From: Mytilisepta virgata
Taxonomy: Eukaryota > Mollusca > Bivalvia > Mytilida > Mytilidae
Assembly (NCBI GenBank): GCA_028015205.1
Contig: CM051510.1
Coordinates: 26,164,580 to 26,228,579 of the forward strand
Reading direction: 5' to 3'
Length of the DNA stretch: 64,000 nucleotides
Both the position numbers and the translations under genes were made by a program. This document shows, one piece after another, positions 22,880 to 33,900 of this stretch; the stretch's first letter is position 1; each line of letters opens with the position of its first letter. The notes under the pieces are model-generated. The model did not search any database and was not told the DNA's origin. It saw only the letters and a program-made list of their open reading frames with translations.

Positions 22880-23060
22880 GGGGGCGTATTCATAAAGGTG
22901 GTTTAAATTAAACCTGGTTTAAGTTTAAACCTGGTTTAGTTAAACCAAGAAACTAAATTTAAATTCAACTCTATTCATGAAAAAAATTTAATCCTAGTTT
23001 AAGTAAACTTAGTTTAAAATTAAATAAACTTTGTTTATTTTTTTAAACTTAGTTTAAATT
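22880..23060 (+). repeat. Possible left terminus of a PIF/Harbinger element
   Basis: GGGGGCGTATTCATAAAGG followed by many overlapping inverted words (GGTTTAAATTAAACC, CTGGTTTAAGTTTAAACC, TTTAAACTTAGTTTAAA) resembles the terminal region of Harbinger-type elements. It lies directly upstream of the SANT exon. I could not find a matching right terminus after the transposase. Confidence 0.45.
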
Positions 23061-23210
23061 TAAACTATGATTACGAAAATAAAAAAAACTGGCTCTGAAC
23101 CGCAATATGATGTCATGATGGCGTATATGGCGTCATTTTCAAGGAAGTATAAGAGCGACAGTTGCATTTTAAGGAAGAAATGAGTCAATCTAAAAGAAGT
23201 AGGGGAGGTA

Positions 23211-23440
23211 ACTGAACAAAAATTATTTCTAGTGGAATTATTAGAAAAACAAATGGACATAATTAAAAATAAAAACACAGATGGAAAAAGCTCCGCTATG
23301 AATGTCAAAGCTTGGCGTGAAATTCAAAACGTGTTTGAAGCAATTCACGGGTCTGATAGGGATATTGAATCAATGAAAGGAATGTGGAAACGTCTGAAAC
23401 TAATGGCAAAATCAGAAATAAGAAATTTCAGATTACAAGC
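23211..23440 (+). CDS. MYB/SANT-like DNA-binding domain exon (Harbinger-associated)
   Basis: The frame from TEQKLFLVELLEKQMDIIKN through DGKSSAMNVKAWREIQNVF, then GSDRDIESMKGMWKRLKLMAK has the spacing of the MYB/SANT-like domain in the accessory protein of PIF/Harbinger transposons and in NAIF1-like host proteins. An upstream ATG at 23180 (MSQSKRSRGGN) is out of frame by one step and meets TGA at 23213-23215, so the N-terminus is frameshifted unless another start or exon is used. The 3' splice partner is unresolved: the next consistent exon (24798) needs a phase-2 donor, and only weak GT sites precede the MITE at 23499. Confidence 0.7.
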
Positions 23441-23498
23441 TTGCCAGGCTGACAATTATTTTCCACTGAAGGCGTTGTCTGTTTTGCCTTTGTCTAAA

Positions 23499-23744
23499 CC
23501 CTTTGCCCGCGCTATGGGCATGTGTTTCCAGTGTCATCAGACGGCGATAAGGAGATACTGTAACACAATCATGTTAAAACTGCTTTTATTCTGTTTATAT
23601 ATCAGTGGTCGGTGTAAATTTTCTATTGTCTTGGATATTAGATTCGTATTTTCTAACCATGTCTGTTCAAATTTCCAAAAGCGTCGGGAAATTTCATGAA
23701 AAAATACCGCACGCGCAACGTCATCTTCAGTCGCGGTCAAAGGG
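23499..23744. mobile_element. MITE with CCCTTTGNCCGCG ends
   Basis: The left end CCCTTTGCCCGCG and right end CGCGGTCAAAGGG are inverted with one mismatch. The right flank is TTAA and the left flank is TAAA, close to a TTAA duplication. It is 246 bp and non-coding, and lies between the SANT exon and the remaining exons of the MYB-like gene. Confidence 0.6.
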
Positions 23745-24797
23745 TTAATTAATTAAAACGGTTATGCGAACATCCTACGAGTTGTGACCAGGTAATCAAA
23801 AATTATACCTTGTCACAATTCGTACAGACGACTGCGTAAACCAAATCTGTACATATAAATCCATTTTTGCTGTCAGAGCCATAGATCTTATTAGTCTCCA
23901 AAGTATATATATATATATATATATATATCAATCTCTCTCTCTCCCTCTTCTCGGTAACTCATTTACTCAAACTCGGGCATTTAGCAATATGTAAAGTGAG
24001 TGATAGAACGTATTAAACCACCCAAAGATGTTCTTATTTACTTCATATATATAAATTTAAAATTTTATAGAATAAAAAATCCCTCATTAAAAAACTGAAT
24101 TAGAGCAGACAGAATTTACTGTAGTTTCCGAATTAAGGTATACAGGCTGTAGTTATTAATAAATATATCTAACCCTGGTTACTGCATTTTCGTCTTTATT
24201 GTTTTTGCTTCCGGGTATAACCTGAACAAAAACGCAAAATAGCCGCATCCGGCTTCCATAAGATACAAATGTATATAAGCGCGTCTTACGAGATACTTTT
24301 TTACAATTCAGAACTTTCAAAACCAAGAAATGTAACCCATTTTCCGCTGTTTTGATTACTTCATGGTTCGGAATTAACGAGTATAAATACTTCACGTTCA
24401 GCTATGAGTTTTTTCCTATCTGTTACGGACAGTCTAATTTGGGATATGGAACAGGCGGCTTTGCATTGTGAACTATTTTTGAACAGCACATGGCGATATT
24501 ATCTATTTTACAATCATAACCTCACGGAAAATGTATAATATTTCTTTTATACATTTGTGCAAGGTGTGACTGAAAAATGTTTATATTACGAATTTTTAAG
24601 TCCGCGGAAGCAACGTCCGTGTATTCCATGAAACTCGACGGCGGCAATTATGTAATAAATGTAAACGTTTTAGAAAGTATTATTAGTAAATCTTCTATGT
24701 CTTATGTATTATGTTTGAAGCAATTAAAACTATTTGTAAAGCTGAGTTGTAGTTTCCAGTAGTACCTATTTTTATTTATATTGATTGCGTTTTGCAG
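23745..24797. other. Putative intron with AT/CT microsatellite
   Basis: Contains an (AT)n run at about 23905-23928 followed by (CT)n. A 61-codon frame at 24577-24762 has no recognised domain. If the SANT exon belongs with the downstream exons, this is intron. Confidence 0.4.
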
Positions 24798-25941
24798 TTC
24801 AGACAACAAAGACGATCAGTTGTTAATTGTACGTGATTTAGAAGATCAGGTTTCCAAACAAAGAAGCTCTGGAATTAGCTGTTCTGAGAGGTATATACAG
24901 TGTATACGTTTCTAGATGTTTACAAAATATTTTCCATTATTTCACAAAAAAACCTTATCACCACGAAACGGATTTTAAGAATCGAGAAACCTCTTGTATT
25001 ATCGAATCTTCTTTTTACTTGACAGAACCGTGCGCCGAATAAGCAGTTATTTCAAGACAGTAAACAAGAAAACAATGTATTGACCGGGAATGATAAATTT
25101 TGCGGAAGTTTTAAAAGTAGTCGACGAAACAACAATTGTAAAAGTATGCCGCTCAAAGTCGGACAAAATCAGTTACAGCCGTCTTATTTGATCAGAAACT
25201 AATGTTTTTTTTTTTTTTATCTTAAACTTAAATAAAACCTTGCTTTTGTGTATGGAGAATAATTGATTTAGCCACTGTCTGTTCAGTTCCATATTTGTTT
25301 AAGTAAACCACTTGTAATACAATTTTAATTGCGATATGCACCACAAATAGCATTGAAGAATCTCGGAAATAACCAAGCACAATTTTCCCCGCGTAAGTTA
25401 AACAGATACAAGTATTTACGTCAAGTAAAGAAAATCCTGTTTAAATGCCCACATGATGTAAGCTGACGTTCTTAAATTCTTTTCAATTGGTTCTGCTCGT
25501 TTTCAGTTGTGCCAAAGAAGAAGTTCACATTGATCTCTGCTCACCAATCCAGAAGCCATCTTTAACTGACAAGTATGCATGTTCTATCCTTACATACATG
25601 TATTTCTTTTAAAATATATTATCCCATTTTTATTCCTTATAAAATTTATTGATACGAAATTTGAATAATATTTTACTGCATTTATTCTATGTTCCCGAAT
25701 AATGTTGACAAATTATTTAAAAAATAATTTTAGATTAAAGAAAGATGTGAGAAAAGTTAGTTTGCCTAATTCACTTCAGTGAGTTTTTGCTTGTATCATA
25801 GTCATTAATACTGACAAATGATCGTTTTGATTCTAAATATTTACAGTCATAATAAAAGAAAAAGGCATACCCTACCCGATATTGATATACTAGATGAAGA
25901 TAAAGGTGTGAGGACAACCAAACACCAAGAACTACTTGCAC
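24798..25941 (+). CDS. Central exons of MYB/SANT-like protein gene
   Basis: Four small exons join with perfectly matching phases: 24798-24890 (SDNKDDQLLIVRDLED...), 25507-25572 (CAKEEVHIDLCSP...), 25734-25778 (KLKKDVRKVSLPNS) and 25847-25941 (HNKRKRHTLPDIDILDEDK...). Each has an AG acceptor and a GTATAT, GTATGC, GTGAGT or GTAAGT donor. The frame stays open throughout and continues into 27338-27612. The segment is acidic/basic, with a KRKR cluster that could serve nuclear import. Five consecutive phase-consistent exons suggest a spliced gene that has not decayed. It may be a transposon accessory gene or a host-recruited one; I cannot tell which from this window. Confidence 0.75.
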
Positions 25942-26009
25942 GTAAGTTTATTTGGGATCATCTACTGACATGTACACGTGTTCATATTAATGTAACAGTC
26001 TGTTATTTT

Positions 26010-26585
26010 TAGATATTTTATATATTAAATTAGATATCTTATATATTAAATAAGATATCTCATATACTTTAAAGATATCTTATTAACTATACACGATATC
26101 TCATAAAGTATTTGTTTAAAAGATATAAGATATCTTATAAACTAATAGAAATATCTTATTAATTAAATACGATATCTTATTAAACTGTTTATAGAGGTAT
26201 ATTATTTAATATATAAGATATCTTATCAAACTGTTTATAAAGGTATCTTATTTAATATATAAGATATCTTATAACCTAAATAAGATACCTTCATAAACAG
26301 TTCAATAAAATATCTTATTTAATTAATAAGTTTTCTAAATTAGTTTATAAGATATCTCATTTAGTTTATAAGATGTCTTATTAAGCTTTATTCAATTTCA
26401 AAATATCTTATAAAGTTAATAAGATATCTTATAAGTATATAAGATATCCAGTAATGTTTATGAGATATCTTTTTTATTTGAAGTTAATAAGATATCTTAT
26501 TTAATATATATGATATCTTGTTTAATTAATAAGATATCTTAATTAGTTTATATGATATCTTATTTAGTTTATAAGATATCTTACA
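26010..26585. repeat. Array of AAGATATCTT palindromes
   Basis: The 10-bp palindrome AAGATATCTT, often extended to ATAAGATATCTTAT, occurs about 20 times at irregular 20-40 bp spacing in AT-rich linkers such as TTTAATATATAAG. It lies wholly in the intron between the exons ending at 25941 and starting at 27338. Any single-stranded copy could pair with any other. Confidence 0.85.
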
Positions 26586-27337
26586 TCTTTTTAAAGAATA
26601 TTTTGCGACGTCCATGAATGATATAGTATCGTAAACTGAGTTATATGAAGACGTGTTTTACATTTGATTTTTAAATTATTGTAGTTGTGTATAAATTTCC
26701 ATTTGAACTGTAGATGCATGATTATGAGTTCTTTAAAAATATCACCCTTTTTGTGGACTTTGAACATCTGCAGATTTTGGCCGTTAATACAAATAAGCAA
26801 TACATAAAAATATTTTAACAATCTTCCTCTGTGTAAATTGAACTAAAGTTTGTCTGAAAGTCCCTGAGTTAGTTATCTGATAGGCCTACCCACTGTCAAC
26901 AATGGATACCGTTAGTAAAAATTTCTTCAAATGGCTAAAATTGTTTCATTTTTTTTATACCCCCCCCCCCTCTTCCAGATTTTGAAGATGTGTTTGGCGC
27001 ATTTAGTAATGAGTCTTTGCGTTACTTACTATACTTTCAATATCATTATCCGTAACCCTCCTACATCGATTTGACCCTTGCTATCGAGGAATCGAGATAT
27101 AATACCCGAGGTCATGTATTATTGATCTGTTTACCATATATTCCCGAAGTACATATTCCGAACGCACCAGTCTGAAATGGCAAAATATCAGCCCCGGTAC
27201 TTTCGAACAGCACTTGGATGATGGGTTATTATTATTATGAGGTGTGCAAATATAGTTGTTCTGTACCTGTTGTACCATATGCAAAACCCACCATTGTTTT
27301 AAGTTCTATGTATATGATAAACTTTGTGATATTATAG
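26586..27337. other. Remainder of intron, nothing recognised
   Basis: Includes a short poly-C run near 26961. No exon or repeat is supported. Confidence 0.4.
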
Positions 27338-27612
27338 TGAACAATCTAGATTTTTTAAGATTAAAGCAGACGTCTGTTGAAAAAATATCATTAGAAGAAA
27401 AAGCTTTGGAATTCATGGAAATTGAACACCAGAAGAAATTGATATATATGGAAGAAGAATATAAAATGAAAATGAAAGTATTAAAACTCAAGGAGCAAAT
27501 TTTGAAGAAGGAAATAGAAAACAAACTGGATGAAAACATCAGTAAATCTTTCAACGACTTATCTGTATATATGACATCATCAGACACTGTACTGAATGAT
27601 TACTCGTACTAG
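27338..27612 (+). CDS. Terminal coiled-coil exon of MYB/SANT-like protein
   Basis: It follows a TTATAG acceptor and completes the codon left open at 25941 (phase 1). It encodes about 90 residues: LNNLDFLRLKQTSVEKISLE then a long Glu/Lys-rich helix (KALEFMEIEHQKKLIYMEEE, MKMKVLKLKEQILKKEIEN), then a stop at 27610-27612. A C-terminal coiled coil is usual in the MYB-like partner of Harbinger transposases, where the two proteins act together in nuclear import and end binding. The transposase frame begins only 160 bp downstream on the same strand, supporting that pairing. Confidence 0.8.
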
Positions 27613-27771
27613 ATATTTGACTTTAAATTAGGAACAATTTGTTTTTTTGTTCTTATGTTCTAATCTTATGGTACATTTGTAAGATATTGTGTTAAATTTT
27701 CCTTTTTTTTCAAACATGACCCATTATATACAGCACATTAACAACATTCATGTTTACATATTTACAGAACA

Positions 27772-28787
27772 ATGCTGCGCAGAAAGAGAATCTTTCGAGA
27801 TAGAAACAATCTCTTTGACATGTATGATGATACAGAATTTTATAAGCGTTTCAGATTTTCAAAAGAAAACACTTTATTTATCAATGATCTAATAAAAGAT
27901 CAGTTAGTACATTTAACGAAGAGGAGTTGCTCCTTACCGACTGAACTTCAGATATGTACAGCTCTTAGATATTTTGCCACCGGTTCATTCAAAATATCTA
28001 TTGGCGATACAATTAATGTTTCCCAACCAACTGTAAGCAGATGTGTTGCCAGTGTTTGTGTTGCTTTGGCGTCACTAAGACAACAATTTATAAAATTTCC
28101 AATAGGAAACACTGCACAACGTATATCCCAAGATTTTATGAATAAAGATGCTTTCCAAATATTGTTGGTTGTATAGATTGTACACATATACCAATCTTTT
28201 GTACAGAAAAAACTGATGCCGAAAGATACAGAAATAGAAAGGGTTTTTATTCAATTAATACACAGGTAGTATGTGATGCAAAGGGTTTTATCACAAATAT
28301 TGTTGCCAGATGGCCTGGATCAACGCACGATTCCAGGATTTTTCAAGAATCAATGTTAAAACAGAAGTTCGATAATGGCCAGTATAGAGGTATTCTACTT
28401 GGTGACAAAGGATACCCAAGTCTTCCTTACTTATGTACACCACTGAATAAGGAACAAAATAATGCAGAACAAAGCTACAATATTGCTAATAAGAAAACTA
28501 GATGTGTTATTGATATATGTTTTGGTATTTGGAAAAGAAGATTTCCATGTATCTCTGTTGTACATAGTTGTCTTAGAATTAAGCTTAGTACTATATTAGT
28601 ACTGATTGTTGCTCTAGCTGTATTACACAACATAGCATTGCAAAGAAATGATCCTGTCTTTGATGATGGCATGGAAGAAGAAAATAACTATGAAGATGAA
28701 AACCATATTGTTATCAGGAACTGTTTTGGTAACATAGGTAATGGTAATGTAGTAAGGTCATGCATTATCCATGACCATTTGTCTTGA
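27772..28787 (+). pseudogene. PIF/Harbinger DDE transposase, frameshifted
   Basis: The first part (27772 to about 28150) starts MLRRKRIFRDRNNLFD and includes the helix-turn-helix-like segment ALRYFATGSF...TINVSQPTVSR. Near 28150 one base is missing, and the frame then continues open to TGA at 28785-28787. Catalytic motifs across both parts are CIDCTHIPIF (first Asp), WPGSTHDSRIF (second Asp) and LLGDKGYP. The third acidic site reads VIDICFGIWKRRFP, with Asp where the family normally has Glu. HNIAL near the C-terminus is also typical. Total length, about 340 residues, is normal for the family. Because of the frameshift, this copy should not make a full protein. Confidence 0.85.
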
Positions 28788-29584
28788 AGGAAAATATATT
28801 GCAGTCTTGTGAAATAGTTAAAATTGTCATATTTAATCCTAAAGTTACATTTAAATTTGTCGAAATGTTTCTCTAATGAATGGTTGTGTATGTGTACAGC
28901 TAAGACGTTTAAAATGTGTACAGGTGGATTTATTCCATCTATTATTGTAATAGATGAGGAAATAGAAACTATAATAACGGTAAGGTAATTTGAGATTAGA
29001 TTTCATTGTTTGAAGGTTGCATGCTGAACTGACAAAGATATTCACATACTATTAGTAAAGAGAAATCAAGCTTCTCAATGATCAAAATTAGTGTTTGTCA
29101 AACTGCTGTATATCCCAATGAAATTATTCCCGTAATCATTGTGCGGTTAAAATTTCTTGTAATTTTTATATTTTTTTCAACCGGTCAAAGTAAATATTTG
29201 GTCAAAATTTTATGAACATTAAACGAGCCAAAACTATTTTGTCAAATGTTGGTACCCGTTTAAGGATCTAAATATTTGTATTATTCTTACATTGAATGTC
29301 AGTACCAGATTCCTGCAAAGCAAAACTGACGTTTTGTTTCAAAACTTCATGACGATATATATATTTAGAACCTGAGTATTCTTGTATGAACAAGTTGATG
29401 ACACCACCAACGTCATACAATAGATCAAATAAAAAACCTCTTAGACTCTTAGAAGTTTCCGTGACTGTATATCACTTTTAAATAATGCATTTTGGTTGCT
29501 CATAAAGATGATGCGGAAGTAGCCCTTTGTCCCAATTCCACTTGGTCAGAGTTACTTAAGCAATAAAAGAGGAAGTATCAATTT
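28788..29584. other. Downstream of transposase, nothing recognised
   Basis: I looked for an inverted copy of GGGGGCGTATTCATAAA (right terminus) and did not find one. AT-rich with no supported exon. Confidence 0.4.
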
Positions 29585-29942
29585 ATTTCTCCTATTCTTG
29601 ACGTGTTAAATAGGTGTGATAAAAATACACATTTTTTTTAACACTTCACGGTGATTAAAATTTCTGCATGGGAATTCTCGCGGTTTTTTTACGTTTATTG
29701 GAAAGAAAAACTATAGAAGTTCCGAAATGGCGTTCATGTAAACAAAATGCGTAGCAGCAGCATTTTCTTGAGGTCTTTGTTGAAAATCATAGGAGAAACA
29801 GATTCTCCTTCAATTTACTCGTGAGTCTCCACCCTCAATAGTTAATGTTTAGATTTTAACACGCGAGCTTTCGCGAAAATACGCGAAAATAAAAAAATTA
29901 ACTATCTCGGATGGAGAAAGTCCATAGCTCACTTATACCTGA
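29585..29942. repeat. Foldback dispersed repeat, copy 2
   Basis: Matches 8716-9095 (TCTCCTATTCTTG, AATTTCTGCATGG, GAGATTCTCCTTCA-type arms, TTAACTATCTCGG). The inverted arms are AGATTCTCCTTCA and TGAAGGAGAAGCT, the latter ending about 29950. Confidence 0.7.
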
Positions 29943-30075
29943 AGGAGAAGCTATATGTCCACTTTGTAAGTCAAAACCTGAAGACGAATTCCACTTTTTG
30001 GTAAAATGTAAAATATAGGAAAATCCACGAGATAATCTGTTTAATGAACTCTCAAGTGTTATTCCATCTTTGCTG
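29943..30075 (+). pseudogene. LINE C-terminal zinc-finger fragment
   Basis: The frame CPLCKSKPEDEFHFLVKC, then a stop, then ENPRDNLFNELSSVIPSL resembles the CxxC...HxxxxC region found after the reverse transcriptase in many non-LTR elements. It directly follows the foldback repeat and has no upstream RT. Confidence 0.5.
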
Positions 30076-30429
30076 TAAGGAATAATTAAAAAAAACAATT
30101 TTATATTTAGGGACAAAGATATGGATTTATGGAAGAAACGTGTACTATGTCAATATAGGTGTTCATAAAATGTGCCAATTGAGTAATGAACTTAAAAAGA
30201 CTTTGTAGTCATTTCACGTATAATAACTATACTTATTATAACAATTATTCACTTGTAATTAATACATTTTAAATGTTGACATGCAAAAACATACATCTGA
30301 ATATTTTACAATGAAATCGGAAGTATAACTGAACGCTGATGAACAAAAAAATTAATGATCCCGTTCTACCCAATCGTTATAATACTTACCTCCACCTAGG
30401 TCGATTGATATGTTTATCTTAGCTACCGT

Positions 30430-30552
30430 TTACCATTTAAATATATATCAACCATACATTCTGTTATAAGTATTTGTCCGTTGTTGGAGTGAGGTTATTT
30501 CAAATAACAAATTCTTCAAAATTGACTGAATTGATACAAGAAGTATTAAATA
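30430..30552 (+). promoter_or_regulatory. Probable promoter region of lectin gene
   Basis: TTTAAATATATATC at about 30438-30451 is TATA-like and lies about 105 bp before the ATG at 30553. The position and a similar box upstream of the minus-strand paralogue are the only support. Confidence 0.25.
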
Positions 30553-30897
30553 ATGTTTTCAAAATTGAAGACAAATTTTGTTATTTTAGGAAATATACTT
30601 GGAATTTTCCTGCCATTTGACATGGTTTGGTCTCAGCAGTGTGTTTCTGGTCGACTTAGAGTGAAAGAGGACAGAAACGATACAAGACTTGTTGGAGTTG
30701 CTTTTGTTACATTTAATAACGAAGGACCGAATTCCTGCTTAGATAAATGTATCTATCGACCAGAATGTCATTCGTTCAACTACAATTTAGACTTGCGTGT
30801 GTGTGAAATAAACATGAGAATGCAGCATTCTTCACCCGAGTTGCATTTTCAGACTGCACATGGCTATGCTTATGTAGAAGTAGACCAATACAGAGGG
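30553..30897 (+). CDS. PAN-EGF-C-type lectin, exon 1 (signal peptide + PAN)
   Basis: 345 nt or 115 codons, from ATG at 30553 to a GTATGT donor at 30898. Residues 1-28 are a hydrophobic leader ending near MVWSQQC, so the product is probably secreted or surface-exposed. The remainder is a PAN/Apple-like domain: RLRVKEDRNDTRL, NSCLDKCIYRPECHSFNY, RVCEIN, and a final VEVDQYRG. It ends in phase 0 and joins the EGF-like exon at 47186. The first intron (16.3 kb) is packed with mobile elements. Closest relatives in the window are 7158-7511 (intact) and 15470-15811 (dead). PAN domains mediate protein or sugar binding; here that is inferred from the fold only. Confidence 0.9.
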
Positions 30898-30951
30898 GTA
30901 TGTATTGTTGCATTTTCATTGGGCGCCCTTCATTACATACATGTAGATTGA

Positions 30952-31454
30952 TGCAGGTACAAACCTGCTGTAACTGATTAAGGAAAGACTTTCAATGGGA
31001 CATGACTACCTTACAAAAATAAGAAACATTTTTATTCAACCGATATTTACGAGCATACTGCTAATTTCTCGTACACATTGCACAATATTCTATTTTTTTT
31101 ATTTTTTCACCGTTTTAGCCCACTGGTATTGTAAAATAATTCAGTTATCAAATTCCTTGCTGATGAAATGGCATGATCCTAAACAAATTTTGTTAAGCCA
31201 AAAAATAAGCATTTAGAAAATTGAGAGGACTGGAACGAGATTAGGCCTAAATAGTTTATTAAAATTCCAAATAAGGTCAACTGCGTCTGAGAGCGTTAAT
31301 TAAAATCCACTTTTCAAACAATTTATTAAAAGTTAGTTTTCAACAACTAGTACTGTGTATTCATTTATTTTCGTGATTCATTTTGTGTTGATGGAGAAAA
31401 GGACATTTTGAGATTTTTTAAATACCTGATTTCATGAATTTTCAAAATCAAAAA
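30952..31454. other. Start of intron 1, nothing recognised
   Basis: AT-rich intronic DNA up to the LINE. The open frame of exon 1 runs on into the intron to 30951, but the donor at 30898 is preferred because the paralogue shares it. Confidence 0.5.
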
Positions 31455-33900
31455 CTGCAAAGACGATGAAAGCAAATCATGCGACGGTCAAGTGACCATT
31501 AATGAACTAAAGAATGCTGTCGACAACTTAAAATCAAATAAAAGTCCAGGTATGGACGGCCTTAGCGTAAATTTCTATAAATAGTTTTGGAACTTATTAG
31601 GTCCAATCTTAAAGAAAATTTTTAATTTCTCTTTTAATAAACAAGAGCTACCCTTTTCACAAAGACAAAGTATTTTAAATTTAATTTACAAGAAAAATGA
31701 CCCTACAGACATGTCAAACTATAGACCAATATCATTATTCAACTCTGAATACAAAATTTTGTCCTATGCCTTAGCAACCAGAATAAAAAATATACTGAAT
31801 TCAATAATAAATGCAGATCAGACAGGGTACGTGAAAAATAGGTTTATAGGCTTCTACCTGATGCAAATCAGAGACGTTTTAGATTACTGTGATAAATTTA
31901 ACATTGAAGGAGCAATTCTATTCATAGATTTTAAAAAAGCTTTTGATACCTTAGAATGGAACTTTTTATATCAAACTTTGGAACATTTCGGGTTTCATGA
32001 AAATTTTATCAATTGGATAAAAACACTCAACAAGAATATCAATAGTACAGTTTGTAATAATGGATGGCTCTCGGCAGCGCTCACCCCAAAACGTGGGGTC
32101 CGTCAGGGATGTCCCTGTAGTTCAATTCTTTTTGTGATGACCGTTGAAATAATGGCATGCAAATTAAGAGAAGATAAGAGTATTAAAGGAATACAAATTA
32201 AACTCGATAAAAAACTCATAGTTTAAAAATAACACAAGTGGCGGATGATACCACACTTTTCCTACAATCTAAAGAAGAAATACGCGCGGCTTTAAATATC
32301 ATAGAAACTTTTGGAACCTTTTCAGGACTAAAACTAAATAAAACAAAAACAGAAGGTATTTGGATAGGTAAAATGAAAAAATGTAAAGATAAAGTAGATG
32401 CCATAAATTTCACAGACAAACCGGTAAAAGTACTAGGCATGTATTTTGGAACAAATAAAAATGAATGTGATAAACTAAATTGGGAAACCAAATTTCAGAA
32501 TATAAGAATCTTAATTAACTCTTGGAAAAAAAGAAATCTGACAATGATTGGAAAAATTTTAATAATTAAAACTTTATTAATCCCACAACTGACTTTCCTG
32601 GCCAACGTCTCAGTTTTAAATAACAAGTTAGTAAATGAACTTGAGAGAGAAATTTATGTGTTTATATGGGACGGAAAAAGAGACCGTGTCAAAAGACAAA
32701 CTTTATGCTCAAACTTAGAAGAAGGGGGGTTAAATATGATAGACATCAAAACATACTTTTCAACACTTAAAATTAAACGGATTTCGAGAATTATCGAATC
32801 TAATGAAGAACATTGGACAGTCATTCCAAGGTTTTATTTAAATAAATTTGGAGACAATTATCTAATTTTCAAAATGAATATCAGTACGGAAGCTCTTCAG
32901 AAACTTAACGCGTTTAAAGAAATTCCTGAATTTTACTTAGAAATAATCAAAGTTTGGATTAACATCTGCGATAGAGATTCTTCAAAATCAACAAATTTTC
33001 GCGAAATAAGAAAGCAAATAATTTGGGGAAATAAATTTATCCGATTTCGAAATAAACCCTTATTAATGAGTAATTGGATTAACAGTGACATTATTTACAT
33101 AAATGACATTGTAGATGAAAGGGGAGAAATTAGTCGAGAAAAAGTGTTTACAAAATTAAAAATAAAAAGTAATTGGATTGCGGAATTAGCAATGATAAAT
33201 AAAACCCATACCAAAAGATTGGCAAACTATTCTAAAGAGCGAAAATTCACTCAATGTTAATATAAACAGACGTGCTTTTAGAACTAACAAAACTTTAGAT
33301 GAAATAAAAAATACAAACAATAAAACTATTTATAGAAAATTACTTCAAGAAAAACTCATCAAAAATGTAGGTGTCTGTAAATGGGAAAAAATGTATAACC
33401 TTGGAAACTCACACTTTGCGTATCTTTTTAAATTCATTCACAAACTCGAACAAAATAAATTAAAAGTATTTAGATGGAAACTTATCAGTAACATTCTCCC
33501 GTCAACTGAAAATTTATATAAATGGAAACGGACATCCTCACCAAACTGTTCTCGTTGCGGATGTATTGACACATACCAACACTTTTATATTGAATGTTTG
33601 GCCCTTGAAGACTTTTGGGTAATTTTAAACGAAAAACTTGCTAAAATAAATTTAAATAAGAAAGTAAACCTTCAAGATATAGTCACTGGTTACAAAATAA
33701 AACAAAGAGAATATTGGGAGCTAAATGTTATTTTTACCGTTATAGGTTTTACAATCTATAAATACTTTTATATCTCAAATCAAAGAGAAAAATCAGTAGA
33801 TATATATAACCTTTTTAAATCAGAATTCAGTGAAAACACAGAAATCAAACGCAAAGAAAATAAAGATATTTTAATAGGCAAATTCAAAAGTCTACTTTAG
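31455..33900 (+). mobile_element. L1/Tx1-like LINE, 5'-truncated, inactive
   Basis: Reverse-transcriptase motifs run in order: NLKSNKSPGMDGL, SNYRPISLFNSEYKILS, DQTGYVKNRFIG, LFIDFKKAFDTLEW, KRGVRQGCPCSS, and VADDTTLF where YADD is usual. Then follow the thumb region with WKKRNLTMIGKI and a zinc-finger-like CSRCGCIDTYQHFYIEC near the end, stopping at 33898-33900. Defects: TAG at 31582-31584, a frameshift near 32222 and another near 33240. The endonuclease and ORF1 are missing, as expected from 5' truncation. It lies in intron 1 in the host gene's orientation. Sequence style places it in the L1/Tx1 group; this is judged by eye. Confidence 0.85.

Noticed and set aside
23232..23699. The full 155-codon open frame as one protein
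   Set aside because: Only the first part (to about 23440) is MYB/SANT-like; the rest runs into a MITE beginning at 23499.
28788..29584. Right terminal inverted repeat of the Harbinger element
   Set aside because: No inverted copy of the GGGGGCGTATTCATAAA word was found by eye; the element may be truncated or its end lies elsewhere.
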